Below are positions 41,014 through 52,711 of a stretch of 64,000 bases of DNA, piece by piece (position 1 is the first letter of the stretch; each line of letters opens with the position of its first letter). A program made the translations under genes and the position numbers. This DNA is from Bipolaris cookei (lineage: Eukaryota > Ascomycota > Dothideomycetes > Pleosporales > Pleosporaceae), in NCBI GenBank assembly GCA_002286855.1, contig NRSV01000032.1, positions 62,001-126,000 of the forward strand. Reading direction: 5' to 3'. A model generated the notes under the pieces. The model made no database searches. It was not told the origin of the DNA and worked only from the letters and a program-made list of their open reading frames with translations.

Positions 41014-43241
41014 ATGGTCGAGTACGCCCAATATACGCCTGGCATGGCCCACGACTTTGAGCTCTACGCTCACTCCCAGGAACAGCACATCGACTACCAG
41101 CAAAGTCAACCCTTCATGCCTGTTTCAACATTTGGTATGGACCACACTTTCACCGCACCCTTTGACCAGATGGCTCCTCTTGCAGCCTTGGGGCGTCTGC
41201 AAGACCTCCAGTTTCATTACGACGTCATTGCACAAGGCGTCAAGCCATCATACCAGTACCAGACACCAGCAGGATCCCCCCACTCAATATCAAACTCGTT
41301 TCATGAGATGCCTCCTGTCCTGTCAGCATCATCCGAGTCTGGCGCTTCAGTGTCTTCATCTACCGTGGGCTCCCCATCACTTGTACCCCAATTCACCGAG
41401 CCATGGAACCCAATGCCCATGGGACTCTCTGGTTTTGAGTACCCAGGCATGGTAGTAAACGACAAGTCATATGTGGGTAAGTCACTGGTTTCTTCCATAG
41501 CCGCTTCTTCCTTTTCTTCTTCTGTTCCATCTCCAACCCCCAAGCAAAATGTCTTCAAAACACCTGTCACTCCAGCCTCGGCGACTCGTTCTACTGTGAG
41601 GTCGAACTCCTTTCTTTGTCACAAAACCTATCCACGCAATTCTCCGTCAGTCCGTTCTTCTTCTGTTACATCAATGCCGCGTTTTTCTCAATTCTCTCCA
41701 TCTTGTTGGTCACCTTCCATTTCAAGAGACTCTTAGAGACTAACGTGCTGCAAGCAGATCCTAATCTCATTCAGCCTTTTGCATTCGCGCCTCAGAGCCC
41801 TTATCCTGAGATCAGGACCACACCCTCCCCTTACTTCCCTGTCATTGAGCAACCACCGTCGCCAGCCTTATCGCAGTTCTCTTCATACAGCCAGCGACCA
41901 GGCTCTGCGCGGATCAAGAAGTCCAGCGCTAGCCCATACCTCCACACTCAACAATACCAACCCTACCCTAAGTACAACGGCCAACGGCGAACCTCAGTCA
42001 ACTCCCTCCACTCACAAAACTCTGGCACAAGCCGCAAGAGCTCTAGCAGCTACGATGTAGACGACGACACACGGGAGAAGGGCATGTGCCCACTTCCAGA
42101 GTGCGGACGCGTTTTCAAAGATCTCAAGGCACACATGCTCACCCACCAGAACGAGAGGCCCGAAAAGTGCCCAATCACCACTTGTGAGTACCACGTCAAG
42201 GGCTTCGCAAGGAAGTATGACAAGAACCGACACACCCTCACCCATTACAAGGGCACCATGGTCTGTGGTTTCTGTCCAGGCAGTGGCTCAGCGGCTGAGA
42301 AGTCGTTCAACCGCGCCGATGTTTTCAAGAGGCATCTCACATCAGTTCATGGCGTTGAGCAAAACCCTCCCAATAGCCGCAAGAAGAGCTCTGCGAGCCG
42401 CAAGTCATTTGGCAGTTCGCAGCCCAGTGTTGCCGGTACCTGCTCCACTTGTTCAGTAACATTTGCCAACGCGCAAGAGTTCTACGAGCACTTGGACGAC
42501 TGTGTGCTGCGCGTCGTGCAGCAAACTGACCCCACAGAGGCCATCAACCAGCGTCTCCTCACCTCTGTTGCAGAGGACAAGAACGTCACCGAGACGCTGG
42601 ACCGGAACGGCCTGTCCAATAGCATCGAATATACAATCCCCAAGTATGAGGACGATGATGAGGACGACTTCGAGGAGGAGGAGGTAGACAACGACGACCA
42701 AGATGATGCTACTTGGGGCAGCCGTTACACCCGCTCAGGCAGGGGCGGCATCAAGTCTACTAAGTCGCATTGACAATCAACACATCCCCGAGGTGTCGGT
42801 GCAACGCAGCACGTCGGGGGTGGCAACCCAACCCAACACATTTCTTCTGCGCGTGTCACCAAGTCTAGTCCGCGCGCTGGCCTTACCTTCTCCAAAGGTG
42901 GCGTGGCCATCACTGGCGCCGGACGCAAGAAGCGCAAAAACTACCCCGTCTCTTGGGGCTGCGCTACCGACAAGATGAAGATGAAAAAACGCGTCTTGTG
43001 TGTGTATGACGGTCAACGCAGACTGTGGAAAGATGACATGATGCTTGACCAAGAGTTTGAAGTACGCATGAAGCTGCCTGATGGCAAGGCTTACGTCACG
43101 GACCTGGATGTGCAGACGCTCAACCGCGCTGAGGCGGTACATGGTGCCACTGCTGAGGAGAGGGGCGCCTGGGTACCTGATAACATCATCTCGAGCGGTG
43201 CTCCATCCATGGAGACGATGCCGCTTGAGTGGGCAGTGTAA
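41014..43241 (+). CDS. C2H2 zinc-finger transcription factor
   Basis: Exon 1 is 41014-41476 (MVEYAQYTPGM...). A 281-nt intron, 41477-41757 (gtaagt...aagcag), joins DKSYV to DPNLIQPFAF. The frame then runs to a TGA at 42771 (492 aa). Zinc fingers around residues 350-460: CPLPECGRVFKDLKAHMLTH, CPITTCEYHVKGFARKYDKN with a following HTLTH, and CGFCPGSG...RHLTSVH, then a CSTC...HLDDC element and an acidic stretch. The same frame stays open after that stop to 43241 with conserved-looking KRVLCVYDGQRRLW and LDVQTLNRAEAVHG. A 126-nt intron at 42684-42809 (gtagac...cgcag) would bypass the stop, giving 606 aa. I give the longer span. Nuclear regulator; targets unknown. Confidence 0.78.
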
Positions 43242-43904
43242 ACGACGTGCTGGTACAAACAACGTTTAAATATTTATTCTCTCTTCTATTGGAGCGTGTT
43301 TGGAGCGAATCCTTGGTCCATTTCTTTTTGGTGGATACCAAAGGACAACACAAAGCGAACAAAAAAAGGTTACCTTGCAGGCATCATGGTCGACCCGTAC
43401 ACTGACACGGCTGATGACATGTGATGACGAAACTTTTTTGTTGTACTATGAAAGCATTTGTTTTTTTCTTATTCAATCGATACCACCGGGCTCTACTCTT
43501 GTCTTGTTTTCTTTTTCTTGGGGCTTGTTGGTGTTGACAAGGGAAAGGACAGAAGGGATTAATGAGTGGGTATATATATGAACGAAAAGGGCATATCTGT
43601 ACGTGGCTGGCCGCGAGAAGATGTAGTTTTCACTGAATCCATATATCAATCCATCTACGATAATTTCAATCATTATCCAATGCTTGCAAATTGCTACCTC
43701 GAGATAAGGCGTGCTAGTCAAACGCAGCAGGGCAAAAGTGAAGGGGTCTGTGCTTAGTCATGGCGCAATGCGCCCCGCCGTGGGGGAGGCAGCAGCGACG
43801 GGGACAGCTTGGAGCTTCAGCAATCAACTACCCATCCGCCCGCTTTCCCGACGCCGCAGATACGACACACAACACACGACACACAAAACACGGCAACCAA
43901 CACA
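43242..43904. other. Intergenic region, C2H2 3' side / CSN1 promoter
   Basis: 663 bp. T-rich 3' region to about 43510, then the CSN1 promoter with an ACACACGACACACAAAACA stretch just before the start codon. No gene seen. Confidence 0.4.
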
Positions 43905-45474
43905 ATGGCGTCGAGTATTGAGCAGTCGCCCTTCTTTCATCAGCAGAAGGCCAAGGGCGAAATCGTCGTCAAGGGTATGATGTCAACCAATACCGTGCCG
44001 TGGGGTATGCAGTGCTAAATGTGGTAGACCCTCCCAAGTTCGACCTGGAGTCGTATATCGCTAACTACACCGGTATGTCTCTTGCGCCATAAATAAATCC
44101 GATACTCAACTAGTACTCATGTCTTCTGGTAGGCTACACGCGAATCGATCGCCTCCATCACATTGGTGCCCACTCCCCGTACCTTGCTGTCGATGCATAT
44201 CGCCTGGCCATTGCCGAAACAAAAAAAGGTAAGAACGTCGCGTTGTATACAAGATTAGTCGAAGACTTCAGCAACATTGCCCCAAATGACTCTGCTGCCT
44301 TGGTGGACACAACATGGGCGGAGAAGAAGACACGGGAAGTCCGTGAGGAGCATGACAGGCTTGAGCACGAGTTGAAGTCGTATAAGAACAACTTGATCAA
44401 GGAAAGCATACGGGTAAGTGCCCAGAGATATCTCTCCATCATTCTGGCTCTGACAAACCATAGATGGGCAATGAGGATCTCGGCCACTTCTACTATGACA
44501 TTGGCGACTTCTCCAATGCACAGAAGGCATACATGAAGATGCGCGAGCATTGCACCTCACCGAAACACCTCGCCGATATGACCCTCCGCCTCGTATTCGT
44601 CAGCATTGCACAAAAGTCATGGACAAACGTACTGGCAAATCTAGCAAAGTCAGAAGCCACTCAGGTTAAGGGTGAAGAGAAGGCCAAGCTAGAACCCATC
44701 GTATCTGCATGCAGCGGCCTATGCCACATGATAATGGGCAACTTTAGGGAGGCTGCAACGGCCTTTCTCAGCACCTCGGCAGCGTACCTGACTGCTGAGC
44801 CCGCAGCATCCATCAAATGGCAGAAGGAGGTTATTTCACCAAACGACGTGGCAGTCTACGGTGGTCTCTGCGCTCTGGCATACATGGATCGCAGCGACCT
44901 ACAAAGCAGAGTCCTCGCAAACACTGAATTCCGGAACTTTCTGGAACTCGAACCGCACATCCGCCGCGCCATCAACCTCTTCTGTAACTCCAAGTACAGC
45001 GCCTGTCTCGAAGTGCTCGAAGGCTACCGTAACGACTACCTCCTCGACGTGTATCTCTCCAAGATCTTGAATACAATCTACAGCCGCATCCGGAACAAGA
45101 GCATTGTGCAATACTTCATACCTTTCAGCTGTGTTACGCTGAACGAAATGACTTCGAAATTCCCCGCAGCTGAAGGCAGAACCATTGAGGAGGATTTGGA
45201 AGAAATGATCAAGAACCGTCAGCTGGATGCACGCATAGACCTCGTCGATCGCTTGCTCATCTGTCCGCCAAGAGATCCTCGTCACGAAGTACAGGAAGAG
45301 GCTCTCAAGATGGCAGAGTCGTATGACCACACCCTTCGCCTGCGATTGACACGCCTAAACATGTTGGCAGCCGGATTGGAAGTTCAGCCAAACAAGACAA
45401 ATGACAAGTCGGCTGCTATGGGCAGTGGTATTGGCGACACGTTCCGGGGTCTGGGTTCGAAGATTGGCTTCTAG
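43905..45474 (+). CDS. CSN1: COP9 signalosome complex subunit 1
   Basis: Four exons: 43905-43974, 44028-44072, 44133-44413, 44464-45474, giving 468 aa. Junctions restore KDPPKFDLESYIANYTG and YTRIDRLHHIG, typical of CSN1/GPS1. A helical-repeat region follows (GHFYYDIGDFSNAQKAYMKM) and then a PCI domain around residues 260-410 (FRNFLELEPHIRRAINLF; YFIPFSCVTLNEMTSKF; RLDARID-like LDARIDLVDRLL). CSN1 is a structural subunit of the COP9 signalosome, which deneddylates cullins and links to light and developmental control in fungi. After the TAG at 45472 the frame stays open for 41 more codons of Lys-rich, coding-like sequence to 45600. Confidence 0.92.
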
Positions 45475-46307
45475 GAAGAGTCGAAAACCAAGAAAGAGGA
45501 CAAAGTGGTAGTCGATGGAGAGACTAGTGCGAACAAGAGCACGCCAAAGGGGATCATGACAAAGTTCACCCAGAAGCTAAAGCGTGTGAATAGTCATTAG
45601 CATTGCAGGGCGTTATTTTGGGGGGTTTCATTTTCATCAGAGGGTAATACAGCATGCGTTTATGTTAGTGAAGCCCAGGCATATTCAAGCGGCATTCTGG
45701 CGTTGAGAGGGACGGATGATAGGGTACCTATTTCAATCTGATAGGGTTTGAAGGAATATCATCATTGCTGTCAAAGAATTGAGGGAGAGAAGTTTAACCG
45801 CTTATTTCTTATCAGACACACGAATGACTAACCGAGAACTACAACTTGTTCATCTTGACATATATTAGAACCCGACTCCTTTGCCACATTTCAATACTAC
45901 TACTTTTCCCCTCCTCTCCATATATTCGTTCCACAAATCAAATCAATCTCACTTTTAAACACCAAAACCCCACACCAAGAACAAAAACTGGGCCAATAAA
46001 GAACAATGACTTGAATAAATGACTGGGTATCTAAGTTTACACCATATATTTCAAATTCGTATTGTGGCAAAATGCATCAAAAAGATATAAGAGTGGACGC
46101 CAACGCTTTCCCTAACACACACAGAGAAGAAGCAGAAAAAGAAAAAGAAGAAGTCTGAGGAGAGAAACCCGAAACTTTGTCATCAATATCACCATGATAC
46201 TTTAATCCAAAGACCTAAGGTTGAGAAGAAGAAGAGAGGGTGAGGGAGAAGGGAAGGGAGACCAATGTAATCGATCCTGATTGAGTATACCCCCAAATTT
46301 GCTTGCC
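45475..46307. other. Convergent intergenic region
   Basis: 833 bp between CSN1 and the Zn2Cys6 gene. The first 126 bp continue the CSN1 frame (see findings). The rest is A/T-rich; 46120-46160 is an A/G-rich run (agaagcagaaaaagaaaaag). Confidence 0.45.
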
Positions 46308-48482
46308 TTAGCCCCATTGCGCATCCTCAGTCTGTGCCTGCTGCTGCTGAGAGTCTTGAGACTGTTGCTGTTGGTGCTGAGTTGCATTTTGGTTTTGAAA
46401 GCCATAGTATGCAGAGGCAGACCATGCGTAATCACTTCTCGCAAAAGGATTGTTGGGATTAAGGTTTGCTGCAGCAGAGGCTATTCCCTCGTTTGAAGAG
46501 AGCATTTCCTGATTTGTTTGGTTCGAGGATTGTGACTGGGCCTGCGCTGCTTGGACATTGTTGTTTTGCGTCGACATGCCGTTTTGTGCCATGAGTGCAT
46601 TCTGGCTGGTCATGACGTTGACAGTATGCCCATTTTGAGGCATTGGTCTGTTCAAAGTGCCATAAGGGGAGTGATTAGAGTGGTTGGTTGCAAAGTAGTT
46701 TTGAGGTGCTTGGAGTTGAGAGGACTGAATCTGGTGTGCTTGGAGCTGTTGTTGTGTTGTCGTCATTGTCTGTGATGCTCCGATTTGGTTCTGCTGCTGC
46801 TGGCTCTGAAGACGTTGTTGTGGGCGTTGCTGTGGAGACTGACTGCCGACCTTGTACAACAACTGCTGCGGTGGACTACCAATGCCTCGCGATGAGCCTT
46901 GGTTAAGCTGCGATAGTTGCTGACGATGGCTTGGCATGGTCTGTTGGCGTTGTGGGGTTTGCTGTTTCTGCTGTTGAGGAACTTGGGGCATTGTCTGGGA
47001 CTGTGAGACCTGAGGGCGATGGCGAGGCTGTGGCTGTGGCTGTTGCTGAGACTGAGGTTGAGGTTGAGGCTGAGGCCGCATCTGCCGTGGCTGCTGCTGA
47101 ATATGTGACTGCTGCTGAACATGCGGCTGCTGTGGCTGCACATGAATTTGTTGCGGCTGCGACCGTGGTCGGGGTGCAGTATGTGGTGCTTGCACTGGAG
47201 TATTCGAGGAGCGCCTCTCCGTCTCAAACTCGCGTATCTTTGCTTTGGCTTCTTCCAACTCTTTCTTCAACCTTTCAAGCTCGGATTCGTTACTCGAAGC
47301 CTGGACAGAGTGAGATGATTGACGGGAGTGTGGTGTCGGCTCAGGAGGGCCAATAGGCGGACGTTGGTCCTCATCGGTCGCGGATTCCGGATAGAAGCAT
47401 TCCCGGTTCTTGTTGGTACATGTTTGGCATATTGGTCGTGTGCCGTCGCACTGCAATTATGTCAGTTCCGTAGAGCGTGGGTAGTAGGAAGAGTGCCGAT
47501 GTCTTCCACTCTTTTTGTAGACTTACCTTTGTCTTTTTTGTCTTGCATGCATTGCAGCTGGTCCTGGGTCGCTTTCTTTGCGGTGTCTGCCCACTCTGAG
47601 GTTCAATATACAGCGTGTTTTGTGGGGCTGATGAATGCTCTTGTGCTGGCCGAGTAGGGCGAGGAGGGGCAGGTTGGGGCGATGCAGGTGGAAGTGGTGC
47701 AGAAGACGTCGGCACTATCTGTGAGGGTGCGTCTACTTGTATGAGCTCCAAAAGCGATCGAAGACTCTGAGCTCTTAGATCACTTTCAAGTGAAGTGTTG
47801 GACAACCTTGGAGGTTCTGGAAGAGATGGAGTTGGAGGCTTCTTTCTCTTCGTCTTGGGAACGTCGGGGTCCTCGCTGCTTAGCTGTCTGGATCGAGTCG
47901 TAAGCCTCGCTAATGCCTCCGGGTCATTCTCCTCGAGATACTTTCGCCGTTTGGAATCTTTGCGTGGGGGTGGTGCTCGCTCTTCGTATGTCTTATGAAT
48001 GGGCACATGTTTGTAGAAGACATCGAGCGTCTGCTTGGAGGCCGAGAACTTGACAGACAGCACGCCCTTGCAGTCGTAGACAGGTTTGGTAGCACGCTTC
48101 CCCATCTTTGCGCCTTTGCCATTGGCAGCACGGTCCTTGTTGAGGAGCGAGTCGTTGCAGTAGTAGGAGAAGCGGAAGCTGTCATCTTCTCTGCTGTTCC
48201 AGCAATTGTGGAAGCTGTAGCGGTACCCATCGATCTTTTGTATTGCATCGACGCAGCACTTTGCTATTGCCCTCTGCTTCCGCATCTTGTCTTTGGGGTC
48301 TGGCGTCGGCTGCAACGCTTCCGCGACAGTCAACTCGACCCTGAGCTCCACTTTCTTGGGCCCATTATTCGGCTCGACGGATTCGGCGAAGCTGAGCCGG
48401 GGTGCAAGAGTGGGGTCTGGGAGAGGCTGATATTGCGAAGGCCTGCCATATGGAGCAGGCTGGTAGCCGGACGAGGCATGGG

Positions 48483-48513
<31 letters not shown>

Positions 48514-48861
48514 TTGCTGTTGTTGCGATGGAGGCTGCTGAGATGGCGGCTGCTGAGATAGCAGCTGGGGCTGAGACGTGCGGGATGTCGACGTGGACGA
48601 GGGTGGTGGGACTGAGAAACGGGTGCCTATCCAGAAGGAGAACTGAGCATCTGTGTGTTCTGGGTCCTCTGGTGGGCTGCTGAGATAGTCGCGTACTGAG
48701 GCCTCGAAGCGGTCAAAGGTGGTGATGTTGGTGAAGGGCACCGTCTTGGCCTGCGCGTCTCTGGGCTGGCGGCCGCGCGCGAGCTGGACGGGGGCGGCGG
48801 GCCAAAGGGCTTGGTCGTTGGCATGGCGAAGACTCTGGGGTTGAGCATGGGACGATGCCAT
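46308..48861 (-). CDS. Glutamine-rich Zn2Cys6 transcription factor
   Basis: Two exons on the minus strand, 47527-48861 and 46308-47450, intron gtaagt...ttgcag, 825 aa. Splicing completes the binuclear cluster SCNACKTKKTK-CDGTRPICQTC...EC at about residues 434-461, unusually central. A coiled coil (ELERLKKELEEAKAKIREFE) follows directly, then about 300 residues rich in Gln and Pro. The N-terminal half holds a poly-Gln run near 114-127 and a conserved-looking block (residues 165-300) with FSYYCNDS, DCKGVLSVKF and YKHVPIHKTYEERAPPP whose C-C-H-H spacing resembles WRKY-GCM1/FLYWCH-type fingers. That second domain is an inference. Probable nuclear regulator; targets unknown. Confidence 0.88.
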
Positions 48862-49788
48862 GTCAAGTGGAGTCCGGCCCGCGAGCCAGGTTCAAGGCAC
48901 TTGGAAACACTATCCCAAGGGTCAATACGGTGTTTTGGAAGTGGTACGGAAGGCCGTGCCAGCCTTGGCTTTCAGGCCATCCCCAAGGCCTAGCTTTACG
49001 GTCACGGCGGGTTCAGGGACATGGACTCCCAGCAGGCATGCCAATGGCTGTCTAAACACGCGCAGAGTTTTCGTCGAGGCGTCCGGAAATGCTGCAAGGC
49101 TAGAGGGTGTCGCAGCAACTATAGGTGAGATGACGCATTCGCCCTTTTCTTGCACCCCAGCTCTGCTACTACCGCCAGAGGGCAATGCGAGGCCAACTAC
49201 CTCTCAATGTCGTCAACTACGTGTATACATACGGAATAGCTGTCTGTTCAGGTCGCGACTATCCTGTACATATCAAGAGACTAAGCGTTGTGATCGACAT
49301 TAGTCCCCCATCCCTCCATGGCACAGGTATCGTGACAATCACGTGACCTTGGCTGCCTACTTACTTACTCGCAGGCTGCAACCACAAAGAAATGGACATA
49401 TGGGCAATGCAGTGCTAAAGAGCCCGTAGCCATCGTCAGGCCCGTAACTCGCCCACCAGTCCTCTCTTTTGTAGGCTGCACCATCTCCAGTCTGGCATTT
49501 CGATACGCGTTTACTGTCTCGATCAACTCGCACAACCGCCTGGCAAGTAACAGTTGCGCCCTTTCGTCTTGCCGTGCCCTTTATTTCCAATAGTAGGATT
49601 TGTGGATCCGGGAGGCGAGAAAGTTACAAGCTCCCCTATAGGCAGCCATACACCTCCATCTCCCAAGGCCCCCAGTTACCCCACACCAACACCTACTATG
49701 CTTCTTCCGTCTTGACTCACCTTATGTATATATAAATGTCAGCAACCCAACCAATATCAATCCTAGAACTCAGGACCATCTCCCCAAA
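48862..49788. other. Divergent promoter, Zn2Cys6 / DUF2828 genes
   Basis: 927 bp between start codons. ORFs 48855-49303 plus overlap in several frames without motifs. The DUF2828 side has a TATA-like element listed separately. Confidence 0.4.
49727..49737 (+). promoter_or_regulatory. TATA-like element of the DUF2828 gene
   Basis: TATATATAAAT lies 51 bp before the ATG at 49789, a suitable distance for a core promoter with a short 5' UTR. Sequence match only. Confidence 0.45.
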
Positions 49789-52161
49789 ATGGCTTCCAAC
49801 AATGATACCGCTGACCCACAGAAGCATTCAGTGCTGAATTCATCCTTCCCTGTATTTCTACCAGAGGATGTGACACTACACATGTCAGAAGACACATTCC
49901 AGCGTCTTCTGAAGCAACAAATATATCCAGAAGGCTTGAAAAAGCGCAGTGAGGAGAATTCGACCGCCAATGGCAGCGAATCAGTCACCGCTGCTGAAAA
50001 CGAGCCCGTGAGTAGCACCAGATTGAAGCGAAAGGCGTCGTCTGACGCTAACAATCTCTGTCCACAGAAAGCGCCATTTGTCGCTGGCCTGGAAAATCAC
50101 GCTGCCCACGTGCGAACAGCTGAACAGCTTATCGCCAACAACCAGGCCTTGACAGAAAACGGCGACATCACCAACGTCTCGTCGAAACAGGTGGTCGTGG
50201 ACCTATTCTATGACCTTGGCCAGCCTACCGGGTCCGAAAGACTAAAGACCCTACTCGAAGATGCCTGGAACGAAGACCGTCTCCTAACTTTGAAAATCAT
50301 ATTCAATGCACGCAGTATTCATCTGGGCAAAAGTAGTCGACTCGCCACGTACACGGCCTTGGGCTGGCTGGCCGAGAACCATCCTTTGACGTTTCTGACA
50401 AACCTAAAGTGGCTAGTTCGACCCGTCATAGCGAAGAAGACCGAGCCGAAGCTTGAGTCCAAGGACGACTCAATCAAAAAACTCGAAGAAGATTTCGATA
50501 TGGTAGAGGTTGACGAGTCTGATCCTTCCAAAGCATACGACGTTAAGTATGGCATGTCGCATGGGTACTGGAAGGATCTCCTTAATTTAGTCGTGTTTTC
50601 AGCAAATGACCAGCTCAAGTTTGATGGCGACCCTTTCTCTTTGCTCAATCAGAGTATCGATACTGTGGTAAACCCAAAGGAAATAAGAAATTGGGATCCC
50701 AAGGTTGCGAAAGAAACTCGACACCGCCAAAGACAAGAACACAACCAGCGGGTGCAAGACAAGCTGAAGAACGATTCTTTCCATCGCGCGCTACACATTA
50801 CTGTCGCGAGACTTTTTGCAGAGCAACTCAAGTCTGACAAGGCCCTCTTGGATTCTGGAAAGGCATCAGACTTGAAAAAGATATCGCTTGCAGCCAAGTG
50901 GGCGCCCACCTTTGGTGAATTTCACGATAAGCAAACCTTCATCCAGTCTTCTATTGCTGAAATTCTCTTCCCAGATCCTGCCTTGCACTGTCCTGATATC
51001 AGCAATCGCGAACTCTACCTCCGCCATGTCCGCGAGCTCTACCGAAAACAGTATGCATCACCTCTACGCAAGGCCCTGGGTGTCGTTGAGCGGGACATTG
51101 CCGCGAAAACCTTTGAGAATATCAAGTATGAACAAGTACCATCACTTGCCATGGACCGTTACAGTCCGCTTTTCATGCAGAAAGACGAGGAGCGCTTTAC
51201 CGCCTACATCAATAACGTCACTGCCGGTACTGCAACCGTATCTGGCGCTACCCTGCTGCCATCCACTTTAGTCAGCAAAGCACGAGGCACCGGTAGGAAG
51301 CAGAAGCCCCTGATGAAAGGCAAGAAATTCAACTTCAAGGCTGCCAAACAGCGCAACCAAGACAAGATACTTGGAGACCTCATCGATAGCCAGTGGAAGA
51401 CTCTCGTTAAGCGCGTACGAGATGCAGGTGCTCTGCAATCTAGCATCGCCGTATGCGACGTCAGCGGCAGCATGGGCGGGCCATTATTCAAAGATGGCTC
51501 CTGCCCCATGGACTCTGCCATTGGTCTCTCCCTCCTCATCTCCGAGGTCACAGTACCGCCCTTTGGCAACGGCTTCATCACCTTTGAATCTACTCCTGCA
51601 TACGTTTCTACGAGCGGCGCAGGGGAGGGACTCAGAGAGCAAGTCAAATTTCTGGAGCGAAGCCCCTGGGGCGGTAGCACGGATTTCGTTGCCGTCTTCA
51701 AAGACGTTATTCTTCCTATGGCTATCAAGAACAAGCTCAAAAAAGAGGACATGGTTAAGCAGGTTTTTGTATTCAGCGATATGCAGTTCAACGCGGCCTA
51801 CGGATCAGTGGGTCGTTGGACATCCTCGTTCCAACGCGTCAAAGATGCGTATGCGGAGGCGGGTTACGAGGTTCCACGTCTCATCTTTTGGAACCTTGCT
51901 GGAAGCAGTACGAGTAAGCCGACGACGATGGACGATGCGAACACAGCGCTTGTTTCGGGTTACTCGCATGGTATGCTTAGGGTTTTCTTGGAGACTGGGG
52001 CGTTTGACGACGATCACGAGCTTGAGGAGGAGGAAGTGGAAGTTGAGGGGGCGGATGGCATGATGGAGATTAAGAAGATGAAAATAAATATTAATCCGTT
52101 GACAGTGGTCAAGAAATCGGTGGGGCATAAGGCGTATAGTATGCTTGAGGCTGTGGATTGA
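49789..52161 (+). CDS. DUF2828 family protein (TROVE/vWA-like)
   Basis: The ORF reads 790 aa without interruption, but 50008-50067 (gtgagt, branch ctgacgctaac, ccacag) is a perfect 60-bp intron without stops; removing it gives 770 aa and joins AENEP to KAPFVAGLENH. The N-terminal part is disordered; from about residue 130 a helical region carries LFYDLGQPTGSERLKTLLEDAW and GYWKDLLNLVVFSAN as in DUF2828. The C-terminal third has SIAVCDVSGSMGG, a D-x-S-x-S MIDAS metal site of a von Willebrand A domain, and VFVFSDMQFNAA. The architecture parallels Ro60/TROVE proteins that bind misfolded small RNAs; the fungal role is not established. Confidence 0.88.
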   Translation: MASNNDTADPQKHSVLNSSFPVFLPEDVTLHMSEDTFQRLLKQQIYPEGLKKRSEENSTANGSESVTAAENEPVSSTRLKRKASSDANNLCPQKAPFVAGLENHAAHVRTAEQLIANNQALTENGDITNVSSKQVVVDLFYDLGQPTGSERLKTLLEDAWNEDRLLTLKIIFNARSIHLGKSSRLATYTALGWLAENHPLTFLTNLKWLVRPVIAKKTEPKLESKDDSIKKLEEDFDMVEVDESDPSKAYDVKYGMSHGYWKDLLNLVVFSANDQLKFDGDPFSLLNQSIDTVVNPKEIRNWDPKVAKETRHRQRQEHNQRVQDKLKNDSFHRALHITVARLFAEQLKSDKALLDSGKASDLKKISLAAKWAPTFGEFHDKQTFIQSSIAEILFPDPALHCPDISNRELYLRHVRELYRKQYASPLRKALGVVERDIAAKTFENIKYEQVPSLAMDRYSPLFMQKDEERFTAYINNVTAGTATVSGATLLPSTLVSKARGTGRKQKPLMKGKKFNFKAAKQRNQDKILGDLIDSQWKTLVKRVRDAGALQSSIAVCDVSGSMGGPLFKDGSCPMDSAIGLSLLISEVTVPPFGNGFITFESTPAYVSTSGAGEGLREQVKFLERSPWGGSTDFVAVFKDVILPMAIKNKLKKEDMVKQVFVFSDMQFNAAYGSVGRWTSSFQRVKDAYAEAGYEVPRLIFWNLAGSSTSKPTTMDDANTALVSGYSHGMLRVFLETGAFDDDHELEEEEVEVEGADGMMEIKKMKININPLTVVKKSVGHKAYSMLEAVD

Positions 52162-52711
52162 AGGGTTGATGCAGTAAGTGGGAGAGATATGGGAGTGTGA
52201 TATTACGATACGTGATTACGATGTGACAACTTTAGGCTTCCTTTGCCGAAGAAATTATTCCATTATCTGTTTTTCTAGTTTAATGAAAATATATTTTACT
52301 ATTCGTACCGTATGAACAGATTTCCTATTTGGTACTCTAACGGTTGTTCAATTCTTGGTCATCGTAAGAACCCTAGCAAGTTCCCTGCAAGGCTAATGGG
52401 AATGCTCCTTGCGCCATCGAAAAAAGGTCTTGCAATGGGGACTACCGGAAGACTGAACTTTGTGTTACACTTATCAAATCAGCCGTTGCAAACAGGCCGT
52501 CTGACGAAATGCGATGGAAAAGGTGCCAGGACGAGCATCACGCCGAAGCCAGCATTTTGCGCAACCAAATCCAGCAGTTCCAATTACCTCATCCAGTACT
52601 CTCAGTCCCCAGACCCCAGTAGAGTCTTGAGCACAACGATCATCACGCTCTTTCCTCCCCCTTTCCATCCGCCAACATCGTCATCCTCCTCCCGCCCCCA
52701 CTCAAACCAAC
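52162..52711. other. Convergent intergenic region
   Basis: 550 bp between stop codons. The ORF 52312-52758 runs into the antisense of the thioredoxin-like gene and is not supported. Confidence 0.4.
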
